DNA from: Pseudolabrys sp.
GTDB taxonomy: Bacteria; Pseudomonadota; Alphaproteobacteria; Rhizobiales; Xanthobacteraceae
Assembly (NCBI GenBank): GCA_022841665.1
Contig: JALHRB010000002.1
Span: 124,001 to 188,000, forward strand
DNA length: 64,000 nucleotides
Direction of reading: 5' to 3'
Positions within the stretch are counted from its first letter, which is position 1. Each line of letters opens with the position of its first letter. Below the pieces are notes generated by a model. That model did no database searches and was not told where the DNA came from. It worked only from the letters and a program-made list of their open reading frames with translations. A program made the translations under genes and the position numbers. Below are positions 9,009 through 16,334 of the stretch, in pieces.

Positions 9009-9536
9009 TCAGTTGCGCGACGGATAAATGCCGGCCATGCAGATGCACCAGTTGATCGCCAGATACGGCTGCAGGTTGTTGTGCGGCTGGTTGCCGCCGG
9101 CCGGCTGGATCGAATTGGGGTTCAGCGTCGTGTAGGGGGCGGGCGGGCCGTAAAAATTGTCCGGGGTGGCGCCGGCGGCCAGAGCCAGAACCTGATCGGG
9201 TCCGACCGCCGTTGCGTTGGCGGCCTTCGACGAGCCGAGAAAGCCATGGTTGTGCTGCGGCAATTCGCTCATCAGAATCGTGACGTTCTCCTCGCCGGCC
9301 TGCTCGCCGAGGACATAGTTATTGCCCTGGAAGGTGCCGAAGTGCATCGGCACGCGGCTTTGCAGGTTCGGGAGCGCAAAAGTCGTCTGGCCGTTGCCGC
9401 CGTAGGTCGTGCCGAGCAGCGAAAACAGCGCGGAATTCTGCTGGATCGACAAAATCTGCCCGTTACAAAACGCCCAATTCTTCGGCGCGAAATTGAAGCC
9501 GTAGGGCTGAATTTGGCCCATGAATGGCTGGGTCAT
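9009..9536 (-). CDS. Phage tail-collar domain protein (MdpB-like), copy 1
   Basis: A 175-residue protein, first gene of the three-copy run. The collar domain reads GQIQPYGFNFAPKNWAFCNGQILSIQQNSALFSLLGTTYGGNG and FALPNLQSRVPMHFG; the C-terminus is CMAGIYPSRN. A GGGGGG-containing ribosome site precedes the ATG at 9536. A perfect TATAAT lies about 70 bp upstream of the start codon, so the run has its own promoter separate from the lasso-type cluster upstream. The biological role is unproven; phage, tailocin and cell-surface functions are all possible for the family. Confidence 0.85.
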   Translation of the reverse strand: MTQPFMGQIQPYGFNFAPKNWAFCNGQILSIQQNSALFSLLGTTYGGNGQTTFALPNLQSRVPMHFGTFQGNNYVLGEQAGEENVTILMSELPQHNHGFLGSSKAANATAVGPDQVLALAAGATPDNFYGPPAPYTTLNPNSIQPAGGNQPHNNLQPYLAINWCICMAGIYPSRN

Positions 9537-9605
9537 CGTATCCCCCCATAGTCCTGACGAAGCGGAGTGTGTCAGAAGAAATTGGCGTTTACAATCTAAA
9601 AGCGT

Positions 9606-9611
9606 ATTATA
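9606..9611 (-). promoter_or_regulatory. Putative -10 box (TATAAT) for the tail-collar operon
   Basis: On the minus strand the AT-rich gap between the cyclase gene and the first tail-collar gene contains a perfect TATAAT about 70 bp before the start codon. A good -35 at the right spacing is not obvious; TTGCAA lies too close upstream. The surrounding gap is visibly AT-rich compared with the genes. Confidence 0.4.
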
Positions 9612-9664
9612 TTAGTTTGCAACTAATTGTTGAGGGCAAAGCTAAGCCGCCGGTCTTCATAGAC

Positions 9665-11608
9665 TCACCGATTTCCGCCCGTGGATTTGCGCAGGAAATG
9701 ACCGGCCGAGATGCCGCGGAGCAGGGCAAGGCGATAGGGTTTCACGACTTCGCTTCGTTCCCATCCCGATGCCGGCCAGTTGTCGACCAGCCGTTGCAAT
9801 CTTTCGATATCGATTATGTTCTCGGCCGCCGCGCAGCCAGATAGGCGTTCGAGTTCGTCGGCGATTTCGTGGCGCGCCGCCGTCAGGCCTTCGTGCCAAT
9901 CGGCCGCTTGGTAGCCCCTGCGCGTTTCGGTCAGCACCGCTTGCGGCAGGCGATCGGCAAGAACCCGTCTGGCAAGGGCGCGCTGGACGCCGTCGATCAT
10001 GTACTGATCCGTGGGTACGCTCAGGCAATATTCGACCAGACGCCTGTCGGCCGTCGGATCGCGTAAATCGATACCCCAGCCGCCAATAATTCCTTTGATA
10101 TAATTTCCAGGGTCAATCCGGTGCATCGCGGACACACGCGCGGCGAAGCCATCCGCGTGCGGACGTCGTGCCGCAAAATTGGAATCTGCTTCGCGGGCCA
10201 GCGCGGCAAAGTCGAACCCGGCCATACAGTCGGCGCGAATAGCCGTACTATTGAGAAATTTGCGCCTGTGCCTAGCGAAGGAATTGTGCGTCCATCGCCA
10301 GAGCCAAAGCGGCATGAAGGGACCCAAGGTCGCCGTCAGCGCGCCGCGCCAGCCCATCTCGTTTCTTGCGACGAGTTGAGCGGCTTCGTGCCGCAGCTTG
10401 AGAAAGCGTCCGCTGCGCAGCAGTTCCGGCAGCAGCGTGGACCCTAGGTAGCTTAGCGTCAAATTGCCGAGCTGCCCCCTCAACATGATGTTGAGGCCAC
10501 GCTCGCGTGCAGCCTCGTCGATCGCCCGTGCCCACACCCAATTGCATGGGTTGAGGATCGGGCGCTCGCACAAAAAGAAACTACGGTCGAGGCCGGCGAT
10601 AGGAGAAAGATGCCCGCTGCGGATCAGGATATGCTCGATGTTCGGGTACATCTCCGCGGTGGCGCCGGCGAGCGGGCCCTCGTCGTTGAAGCAGTTTCTT
10701 CTATCCGGCTCGCCATAATCGTTGCGCGGCACCGCGGTGAAAGCGAACACTTTGCCCCCGCTCGGGGCGAGCAGACGCGCCGCTGTTGCCGTCACGGCGG
10801 AACTGTCGAAGCCGCCACTTAGATGGGCGGCGACTTTCCCGTTCGAGCCGCGCAGTCTCGATTGCGTGGCCTGGTCGAGATGAAAGCGCAGACCTTCGAC
10901 GTAGTCGTCCGCGCTCAGGCGCGTTCGGCCCGGGCCGCGTGGTTCCCAGTAGCGCCTGCTCGATATCCCATCACGCGTGACGATCATAACGTGCGCGGCT
11001 TGTACGCGCTCGATACTCTCGAAATAACTGCGCGATGTGGTCTGTCCTATCAGGGCAACAAATTCCGCCACTGTCCGCTCGTCGGGCGCACGCGGAATAT
11101 CGGCGAGCGCATGCAATCCTTTCGGCATCGACGCGAAGGCGAAGAAACTGCGCCCGCGATGGTAATGCAGCGGCACATGGCCGCGAAAATCCCGCGCGAG
11201 AGTTAGTGCCTGTGCGCGCGCGTCCCAGAGCGCGAAAGCAAAATCGCCGACAACGCGATCCAGCGCGCCTAGATTCCATCGTTCAAGGCATGCCAAGAGG
11301 ATCGCGGCGTCACAGAGTCCGGCTGCCCCTGTTGATGGCCATCCGAGCGCACTGACCAGTTCGTCGCGATTATCGATGCGGACGTCGGCGGTCAGCGTGA
11401 GCCGGCCGTCGCGGCTCTGCAGCGGCTGGCGGTCGTGAAGGTCTTCCGGCAACGTGCGATAGAGTCGGCGGCCCATCGCCAGCGGTCCCTCGGACCAACG
11501 CCGGCCATCGTGCGGACCGTAGATTTCCTGGGCCGCGAGCATGCGCTCGCAATCTGCGCCTGCGTCCAAGCGTCCGTCGAAACGCCAAAGGCCCGCGATC
11601 GCACTCAC
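9665..11608 (-). CDS. Asparagine-synthetase-like lasso peptide cyclase (C protein)
   Basis: A 647-residue asparagine synthase-type protein. The N-terminal ~210 residues match the class II glutaminase fold but begin MSAIAGLWRF. The Cys that normally follows the initiator Met as the glutaminase nucleophile is absent, as is usual in lasso cyclases. The C-terminal synthetase domain has the PP-loop SGGFDSS at residues 264-270. In lasso pathways this enzyme adenylates an Asp/Glu side chain of the core and closes the macrolactam. The start is GTG at 11608, 85 bp after the candidate precursor gene. Codon use is visibly less GC-rich than in most neighbours. A true asparagine synthetase is less likely given the partner genes. 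Confidence 0.85.
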   Translation of the reverse strand: MSAIAGLWRFDGRLDAGADCERMLAAQEIYGPHDGRRWSEGPLAMGRRLYRTLPEDLHDRQPLQSRDGRLTLTADVRIDNRDELVSALGWPSTGAAGLCDAAILLACLERWNLGALDRVVGDFAFALWDARAQALTLARDFRGHVPLHYHRGRSFFAFASMPKGLHALADIPRAPDERTVAEFVALIGQTTSRSYFESIERVQAAHVMIVTRDGISSRRYWEPRGPGRTRLSADDYVEGLRFHLDQATQSRLRGSNGKVAAHLSGGFDSSAVTATAARLLAPSGGKVFAFTAVPRNDYGEPDRRNCFNDEGPLAGATAEMYPNIEHILIRSGHLSPIAGLDRSFFLCERPILNPCNWVWARAIDEAARERGLNIMLRGQLGNLTLSYLGSTLLPELLRSGRFLKLRHEAAQLVARNEMGWRGALTATLGPFMPLWLWRWTHNSFARHRRKFLNSTAIRADCMAGFDFAALAREADSNFAARRPHADGFAARVSAMHRIDPGNYIKGIIGGWGIDLRDPTADRRLVEYCLSVPTDQYMIDGVQRALARRVLADRLPQAVLTETRRGYQAADWHEGLTAARHEIADELERLSGCAAAENIIDIERLQRLVDNWPASGWERSEVVKPYRLALLRGISAGHFLRKSTGGNR

Positions 11609-11693
11609 CGGGGGCTGTGCTCCGGGTTTACGTACTCAAGAATGGCGGCTCCAAGCGAGCCAAAGTCCCATATGCGCAACCGCGCAAGGACAA

Positions 11694-11867
11694 CTACGAG
11701 GGTGCGAAGCTCGGAGTTCCGTCGTTTAGAGTGTCGCTAACCGCTGTTTCGGCCCGCGCCACGGAGCTGGTAATCACCCTCGGGGGGGCCCACCCCTTCT
11801 TCACCGCCGGCAAAGCGGTTTCGCCTGGCGAGACATCTGACCTGTGCGGGGGCTGCGATTCCTGCAT
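11694..11867 (-). CDS. Candidate lasso peptide precursor (A), 57 residues
   Basis: A short gene between B2 and the cyclase, on the same strand and directly after a good sigma70-type promoter. The product has 57 residues. Residues 26-41 read WAPPRVITSSVARAET. This fits the lasso leader recognition pattern Y/W-x2-P-x-L/V-x3-G/S-x5-T: W26, P29, V31, S35, T41. If T41 is the conserved penultimate leader Thr, the core is VSDTLNDGTPSFAPS. Ring closure would then be to Asp49 at ring position 7, or position 8 if Ala42 is residue 1. The C-terminal residue is Ser, the known target of lasso-cluster HPr-kinase-like enzymes. An AAAGGG lies ~9 bases before the ATG. The core has a non-Gly first residue, which is unusual. 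Confidence 0.68.
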   Translation of the reverse strand: MQESQPPHRSDVSPGETALPAVKKGWAPPRVITSSVARAETAVSDTLNDGTPSFAPS

Positions 11868-11908
11868 CAAACGACGCCCTTTAAACCTTTGCGGCCACAA
11901 CTATAAGT

Positions 11909-11936
11909 AGTATAGCACACATTCATGCAATTGCAA
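11909..11936 (-). promoter_or_regulatory. Sigma70-like promoter upstream of the lasso precursor gene
   Basis: Reading the minus strand, TTGCAA (11936-11931) and TATACT (11914-11909) are separated by 16 bases, close to the -35/-10 consensus. A start site near 11902 would give a leader of roughly 35 bases before the precursor ATG at 11867. It lies after the B2 stop, so precursor and cyclase could be transcribed separately from, and more strongly than, the upstream kinase-sulfotransferase-B1-B2 genes. Confidence 0.6.
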
Positions 11937-11965
11937 CCTGACGTATGCTACCTGTGCGCAGCTGC

Positions 11966-12442
11966 TTAGACGAAACAGCCAATTTCCGCGAACCCCTCCG
12001 CCACCGGATAGCCGGTCACCTCCACCCCCGCCGCATCCAGCCAGGCATGGGCGTCGAGCGGCTTTTCTTTTCCCTTCGCCGCCCCGAAATGCATCACGCT
12101 GGCCACCCCGCGCCGCTTGAGCATCACGCGCGCCGCCATCGCCTGCGGCAGGCATACGGCCTTGAACGGCACGTAACGGGCCGAGCGCGTCACCGCCCAG
12201 CCGACCTCCTCGGCGATGCGGACGTGGTCCTGCGCAAGTTGCGCGCTCGCCTGCGCCGCGCGCGCCTCGGCCGGCGATACGAAAGCGCCGAGCCGGCGCG
12301 CCAGGCGCGGAAACGGCACGAAGATCAGCGCCAGCCGGGCCAGCAGCAGATAGGCCACGGCCTCGGCCACCAGCGCGCGGCGGCCTGCACCGACTTGCGC
12401 AAATCTACGCAGCGGGCGGCGGATCGAGCGCAATCGCGCCAT
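11966..12442 (-). CDS. Lasso peptide biosynthesis B2 protein (transglutaminase-like leader peptidase)
   Basis: A 158-residue protein. Residues 1-50 are basic and hydrophobic (AVAYLLLARLALIFVPF), the usual N-terminus of B2 proteins. The C-terminal half carries the cysteine protease core: Cys97 in KAVCLPQAM, then His132 in DAHAWLD. The third catalytic acid is not assigned here. B2 proteins remove the leader from the lasso precursor, guided by the B1/PqqD-like protein. The ATG at 12442 is chosen because the family resemblance starts there; the longer open frame to 12535 runs inside the preceding PqqD-like gene. The overlap with that gene (~38 bp) suggests translational coupling. Confidence 0.85.
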   Translation of the reverse strand: MARLRSIRRPLRRFAQVGAGRRALVAEAVAYLLLARLALIFVPFPRLARRLGAFVSPAEARAAQASAQLAQDHVRIAEEVGWAVTRSARYVPFKAVCLPQAMAARVMLKRRGVASVMHFGAAKGKEKPLDAHAWLDAAGVEVTGYPVAEGFAEIGCFV

Positions 12443-12683
12443 GCTTGGCCAGCTCCTGCAAGAATGTACCCACTTCGGCGCGGCAGACTTCGGGCGTGAC
12501 GTCGTATTCGCTTTGCAATCGGATGCACAGCGCATCGATCTCCTGCGGCGTCTCGATCAACTCCCAGATACGCGCGCCGACTTCGCTCAGCCCGATGTAG
12601 TTGCCCTTTTCCGCGCTCATCATGACCAGTTCGTCGCCGACCTTCGCCGCCAGCCAGTCGCCCTGTTTGCGCACCGTCGCCAT
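12405..12683 (-). CDS. PqqD-like RiPP recognition element (B1 protein)
   Basis: A 92-residue protein of the PqqD family. It starts MATVRKQGDWLAAKVGDELVMM, then has YIGLSEVGARIWELIETP and a helical C-terminal half (EVCRAEVGTFLQELAKHG), the winged-helix layout of a RiPP recognition element. It would bind the leader of the precursor and present it to the B2 peptidase. The ATG at 12683 is preferred over 12728 because similarity begins there. It starts 4 bp after the sulfotransferase stop and overlaps the B2 start. Confidence 0.85.
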   Translation of the reverse strand: MATVRKQGDWLAAKVGDELVMMSAEKGNYIGLSEVGARIWELIETPQEIDALCIRLQSEYDVTPEVCRAEVGTFLQELAKHGAIALDPPPAA

Positions 12684-12687
12684 CTTC

Positions 12688-13599
12688 CTATCCCGTGCGG
12701 GCAAGCGGCGCGGCGCCCGCCAATTCATACCCGAGCCGCCGCATCATCGGCGCGTGCTCGGCCTCGATGCGGGCGGCTTGCTCGGCGGTTAGTTCCTCGC
12801 GCCAGGCGCCCGCTTCTCCGCGACGGAAAAATTTTTTGCCGGCATGCGGCCGCGGCGCCTCGCGAAAGCCTTTCGTCCGTTCCTGCTCCTGCAATTGGGC
12901 AAAATCCGCGAACTTCACCGCCCGATTTATCTCCTCGACCGTCGCGCTGCGACCGGCGAATGCCAAGACCTGCTTCAATGTGCCGGCCGTGTCGGCCTGC
13001 ATGTCCTCGTAGCGCACCAGATGGACCGGGATGTCGGCCTGATCGAGCCAACTCACGATATGTCCGCTCCAGCCGGGCAGCTGTTGCCGCAGCTGGTTAT
13101 ACTGGCGGCTCGTCTTGACGCAGAAGCCGGCGTTGCGGTCGTTCATGAAGGTAATCGCATCGTCGATGCTGGTGCGGTTGTGATTGGCGAGCGAAGGCGC
13201 CACGTCGCGCGGATCGCGCACGATGACGATGGCGCCCTCGGCGCCGCCGCGGCCGGCGAGCAGCGGCTCACCTTTCGGCGTCAGCGTATAGGCGTCGTGC
13301 ACCTTCACGAACCGGACGGGCAATGCGGCCTCCGGCGCGTCGTATTCGTCGTCCTGCGCGCCGCGCGCCAATTTCTCGTAGACGCGCGGCCGCAAGCAAT
13401 CGATCTCTTCGTGCGTCAGCAGGCTGGAGTCGATCAGCGTGAGATGGTCGAACGGAGCGCGCGCGCTGGAGATGCCGCCGCGCTCGGGAAGATCGTTGAT
13501 GTCCGCCGGCGCATCTTGCGACGCCAGATTGGCAATCAGCATCCGCAGCCAAGTGTTGCCGGACTTTGGATAGGAGGCGAGCCAGATGGTGCGGGTCAT
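12688..13599 (-). CDS. Sulfotransferase (candidate lasso tailoring enzyme)
   Basis: A 303-residue P-loop-like sulfotransferase. The PAPS 5'-phosphosulfate loop is SYPKSGNTW at residues 9-17. FVKVHDAY supplies a His (H101) at the position of the usual catalytic base. The 3'-phosphate-binding segment is RDPRDVAPSLANHNR from residue 128. RGEAGAWREELT near the C-terminus matches the family's final RKGxxGxW-type motif. Its ATG overlaps the kinase stop (ATGA), so the two are translationally coupled. This context suggests it sulfates the lasso product or an intermediate; the target is inferred only. A role on carbohydrate or lipid cannot be excluded. Confidence 0.85.
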   Translation of the reverse strand: MTRTIWLASYPKSGNTWLRMLIANLASQDAPADINDLPERGGISSARAPFDHLTLIDSSLLTHEEIDCLRPRVYEKLARGAQDDEYDAPEAALPVRFVKVHDAYTLTPKGEPLLAGRGGAEGAIVIVRDPRDVAPSLANHNRTSIDDAITFMNDRNAGFCVKTSRQYNQLRQQLPGWSGHIVSWLDQADIPVHLVRYEDMQADTAGTLKQVLAFAGRSATVEEINRAVKFADFAQLQEQERTKGFREAPRPHAGKKFFRRGEAGAWREELTAEQAARIEAEHAPMMRRLGYELAGAAPLARTG

Positions 13600-14519
13600 G
13601 CCGCCTTCTCCAGCAGCCCGAGTTCCTGCCAGTGCCGCTCCAGCATGCCGAGCGTGTCCGGCATGCGCGCGAAATTGAAGGCGTGGGTGAGATGGAAGAT
13701 GCCGGCCGTGCCGGCCAGCGCCGCGGCGGCGCGGAAATAGTCCGCGCGCTGCTCCATGCGGATCACCAGCAGCGGGCGATAGGCATTGCGCCGCAACAGT
13801 ACCGTCGCGTCGACCACATTGGGCCGCTCGATGCCCGGCGCGTGCGGCGGCCGCGCCTCGCGCAACACGTAGACGGCGCCGACCGGCAGCGGCGTGCTCG
13901 TCGCCTCGGGCGGCTCGACGTAGAACTTCTCCAGCGTGCGGCGCAGCCGGCCGGCGCGCCGCTCGGCCAGCGACAGCCGGTCGATGCTGTTTGCCCACAG
14001 CTTGAGTTGGCGGCCGTCGGGATGGGCTATCGGCGCGCCATTCGCCGGAATCGAGAGGGCGCAGATATCGTCGCTGAGCAGGGAATAGCCGCGCTGGCCG
14101 AGCGCGGCCGCCAGCGTCGACTTGCCGGCGCCGCTCGCGCCGCAGAATAGGATCGCCTTGCCGTTGACGCACACTGCGCTCGCATGCAGGGCGATGTACT
14201 TGCGCTGGTGCAGCAGGATGCCGAACACGCTGCCGACGATGAAGGCGGTGACGTCGGCTTCGTCCGCGGCCGTATCGGCCTGGAAGGCGATCTCGCGCCC
14301 GTCCTTGAGCCAGAAGCGCGCGATGTCCGGCACGCTCAGTAGCACCTCGTTGACGGCGATCTGCCAGATCGGGCCGGTATAGGTCGGCTCTGCCAGCGTT
14401 GCCGGCACCGGCCCAGCCCGCACGGTCACATCCGCCACGGCCGGATGCGCGCAAGCGAGCGCTCCGGGCAGCACGATCTCGCTCGCAACCGTCAATCCGG
14501 ACAGGGTGTAGAAATGCAC
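13596..14519 (-). CDS. HPr-kinase-like protein (candidate lasso peptide kinase)
   Basis: A 307-residue protein with the HPr kinase C-terminal fold. HASAVCVNGKAILFCGASGAGKSTLAAAL has the P-loop GASGAGKST at residues 127-135, followed by LLSDDICAL with the acidic catalytic pair. The N-terminal half is not the DRTGG-type domain of true HPr kinases. Stand-alone proteins of this kind occur in lasso clusters, where the characterised PadeK-type enzymes phosphorylate a C-terminal Ser. The start is GTG at 14519, preceded by GGGGAAGG six bases upstream; a longer ORF to 14567 lacks such a site. It is the first gene of kinase-sulfotransferase-B1-B2. Confidence 0.82.
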   Translation of the reverse strand: MHFYTLSGLTVASEIVLPGALACAHPAVADVTVRAGPVPATLAEPTYTGPIWQIAVNEVLLSVPDIARFWLKDGREIAFQADTAADEADVTAFIVGSVFGILLHQRKYIALHASAVCVNGKAILFCGASGAGKSTLAAALGQRGYSLLSDDICALSIPANGAPIAHPDGRQLKLWANSIDRLSLAERRAGRLRRTLEKFYVEPPEATSTPLPVGAVYVLREARPPHAPGIERPNVVDATVLLRRNAYRPLLVIRMEQRADYFRAAAALAGTAGIFHLTHAFNFARMPDTLGMLERHWQELGLLEKAA

Positions 14520-14667
14520 CGCCGGCCTTCCCCGTGTGGCGTGCGACGACGCGCGTCCCGCACGCAATGCATGCGCGAATGATTAAAGAAAACAACCGTA
14601 AATACAAGGACCTCGGCTGCGGAAAGGCCTTCGGGGGCGGCCCGTTTCGGGCGGGGGATTCAAACTT

Positions 14668-14844
14668 TCAGGGGCGCGGTTGGCCCTTGAGCAGGCTCTG
14701 GCCCGGCCGCACGCGCGTAAAGGCGACCGGCTCGCTTGCTACCTGCGGCCGCCCGCCGGAGAGCCGCACGCTGGTATAGGCCGAGGTGGCGAGGTCGGAC
14801 GGCGCCGGAAAGTCCCCGCGGAAATGCGCGCCGCGGCTGTCTGC
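14668..14844 (-). pseudogene. C-terminal fragment of a fumarate-reductase/aspartate-oxidase-type flavoprotein
   Basis: On the minus strand residues reading ADSRGAHFRGDFPAPSDL, then SGGRPQVASEPVAFTRVRPGQSLL and a stop match the C-terminal end of succinate dehydrogenase / L-aspartate oxidase flavoproteins (family pattern SRGxHxRxDFP, then a VxxTRxxP strand). The frame stays open upstream to 14928, but that part is AT-rich and shows no such similarity. No flavoprotein body exists in the window. This is a truncated remnant ~150 bp upstream of the lasso-type operon, marking a past rearrangement. The call rests on motif recall. Confidence 0.6.
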
Positions 14845-14941
14845 TTTGTTGTTTTTTAGTATTGCTCCATCATCTATCACGCGGCCTCCGCGTTGCAAGC
14901 TGACATTCTCATAAAGAAGCATTCTCAAAAGGAGCGTTCCG

Positions 14942-15781
14942 ATGGCGAACCCCGCCGAATCTCTTCGATCGGCGCTGGCCGAGCGGTTTGGCGAGCTTTT
15001 CGCGGTCGATGAAACCTTGGCCGGCCTGGATGAACTTGCCCGGATCGCGGCGCACCGGGTGCAGCGCCGCTATCTGCCGCGCGATGTCGCGCCGGACCTG
15101 CTGCGGCTGCTCTGCGCCTGCGCGTTATCTGCGCCGTCGAAGAGCGACCTGCAACAGTGCGATATCCTCATTATTCGGGAAAAGGCGAAGCACGATGCCC
15201 TCGCCGGCCTGCTGCCTGAAATGCCTTGGCTCGGCGACGCGCCGGTGTTCCTGATCTTCCTCGCCAACGGCAGCCGGCTGCCGCGAATCGCACAGATGCG
15301 CGGCAAGCCGTTTCCCAACGATCATCTCGATCTCTTCTTCAACGCGACGGTCGACGCAGCCATTGTGCTGGCGACGTTTCTGCACGCGGCGGAAGCGGCC
15401 GGGCTGGGCTGCTGTCCGATCAGCCTCATCCGCGATCACGCGGCCACGATCGCGAAAATGTTCGCGCTGCCGGAGAAGGTCGTTCCGGTCGCTGGCATGA
15501 CGCTCGGCTGGCCGGCGGAAGCGGGCGGCATCACGCCGCGCCTGCCGTTGAGCGTGACCGTGCACGAGGAGACGTTCGGCGACGCGAATTTCGCGGCCGA
15601 TCTCGACGGCTACGACCGCCGCCGCGACGCGGCGCGGCCTTATCGCAACCAGCGCAATGTCGACCGCTTCGGTCGCGCCGAATTCTACGGCTGGTCGGAA
15701 GACAAAGCGCGCCAATACGCGAGCCCCGCGCGCGCCGACTTCGGCGCCTTCGTGCGTGCGCAAGGATTCTGCCTGGATTGA
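14942..15781 (+). CDS. Nitroreductase-family (NfsA-like) flavoprotein
   Basis: A 279-residue protein of the FMN-dependent nitroreductase fold. The conserved blocks are SAPSKSDLQQCDILII near residue 62, the helix DLFFNATVDAAIVLATFLHAAEAAGLGCCPISLIRD, and AGMTLGWP. The C-terminal extension (RNVDRFGRAEFYGWSEDKARQY) resembles NfsA-type oxygen-insensitive NADPH nitroreductases. It would reduce nitro groups or quinones with NAD(P)H. AAAAGGAG seven bases before the ATG supports the start. It stands alone; its upstream region overlaps the flavoprotein remnant. Confidence 0.85.
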   Translation: MANPAESLRSALAERFGELFAVDETLAGLDELARIAAHRVQRRYLPRDVAPDLLRLLCACALSAPSKSDLQQCDILIIREKAKHDALAGLLPEMPWLGDAPVFLIFLANGSRLPRIAQMRGKPFPNDHLDLFFNATVDAAIVLATFLHAAEAAGLGCCPISLIRDHAATIAKMFALPEKVVPVAGMTLGWPAEAGGITPRLPLSVTVHEETFGDANFAADLDGYDRRRDAARPYRNQRNVDRFGRAEFYGWSEDKARQYASPARADFGAFVRAQGFCLD

Positions 15782-15868
15782 AAGCCGAAGAGGGCGCTTC
15801 TCAAATCGGTTGTATTTTTGTCATTATCGCTTTTTAGGATTGCCGGTCGGTTCTTCGGAGGGGGCTCC

Positions 15869-16039
15869 ATGAAGCGCGTGCGAAAAGCGACGCTCGACTA
15901 TTTGCTTGCCATCAATGCCGAACTGATTGTTCTCGCCGAGAAGGCCAAGCTCGACACGCTTGCCCACCTGTACCAAGTGGCGCAGGCCGAGCTGGAATCC
16001 CTTAACAAATCAGGCGGGTCGGAGAAGGCGGCGGCCTGA
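15869..16039 (+). CDS. Small conserved hypothetical protein (56 aa)
   Basis: A 56-residue protein starting MKRVRKATLDYLLAINAEL. It is predicted to be largely helical and ends in a short Lys/Ala/Gly-rich tail. A strong GGAGGGGG lies five bases before the ATG at 15869, which fixes the start over longer frames. Small proteins of this type accompany other genes in Rhizobiales, but I do not recognise the family. No signal peptide or cysteines. It ends 26 bp before the convergent tusA-like gene. Confidence 0.6.
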   Translation: MKRVRKATLDYLLAINAELIVLAEKAKLDTLAHLYQVAQAELESLNKSGGSEKAAA

Positions 16040-16064
16040 ACGGCGCGCGCGGGAAGCCGGGCGG

Positions 16065-16289
16065 CTACTTCTTCCTGATCTTGAACGTCAGCACGCCCTC
16101 GGCCTGTGCCTTGTCTTCCAGCTTGTCGCCGGTCTGCCGCAACAGGTTCGGGATGTCGATCGCCGCCAGCGGATCGGTGCACTCGATGGTGAGTTCATCG
16201 CCGCTCGCCATGCCGGCCAGCAGCTTGCGGGTGCGCAAGGCCGGCAGGGGGCATTTCAATCCGCGCAGGCTGACTGTCTTTTCCGCCAT
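16065..16289 (-). CDS. TusA-family sulfurtransferase
   Basis: A 74-residue protein with the TusA signature VSLRGLKCPLPALRTRKLL. The active-site Cys is in KCPLP (~residue 13), followed by GDELTIECTDPLAAIDIPNLL. TusA proteins relay sulfur as a persulfide to acceptors in tRNA thiolation, molybdenum cofactor biosynthesis or FdhD-type sulfuration. Several Mo-cofactor and formate dehydrogenase genes follow in this window, so a link to cofactor sulfuration is plausible but inferred. ATG at 16289 is chosen over GTG at 16295. It lies downstream of the MetE-like gene on the same strand. Confidence 0.88.
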   Translation of the reverse strand: MAEKTVSLRGLKCPLPALRTRKLLAGMASGDELTIECTDPLAAIDIPNLLRQTGDKLEDKAQAEGVLTFKIRKK

Positions 16290-16334
16290 GCGCACGTCAT
16301 AGCCAAAGGGCGCGCGCCCGCAAAGGCCCGCGCC

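Noticed and set aside
7883..9536. Prophage remnant
   Set aside because: Only tail-collar domain genes are present; no capsid, portal, terminase, integrase or lysis genes are seen nearby.
11617..11910. 97-codon plus-strand ORF with a CGGCDSC segment across the lasso precursor region
   Set aside because: It is antisense to the candidate precursor, has no ribosome site, and no recognisable domain. The minus strand has promoter, leader motif and operon context.
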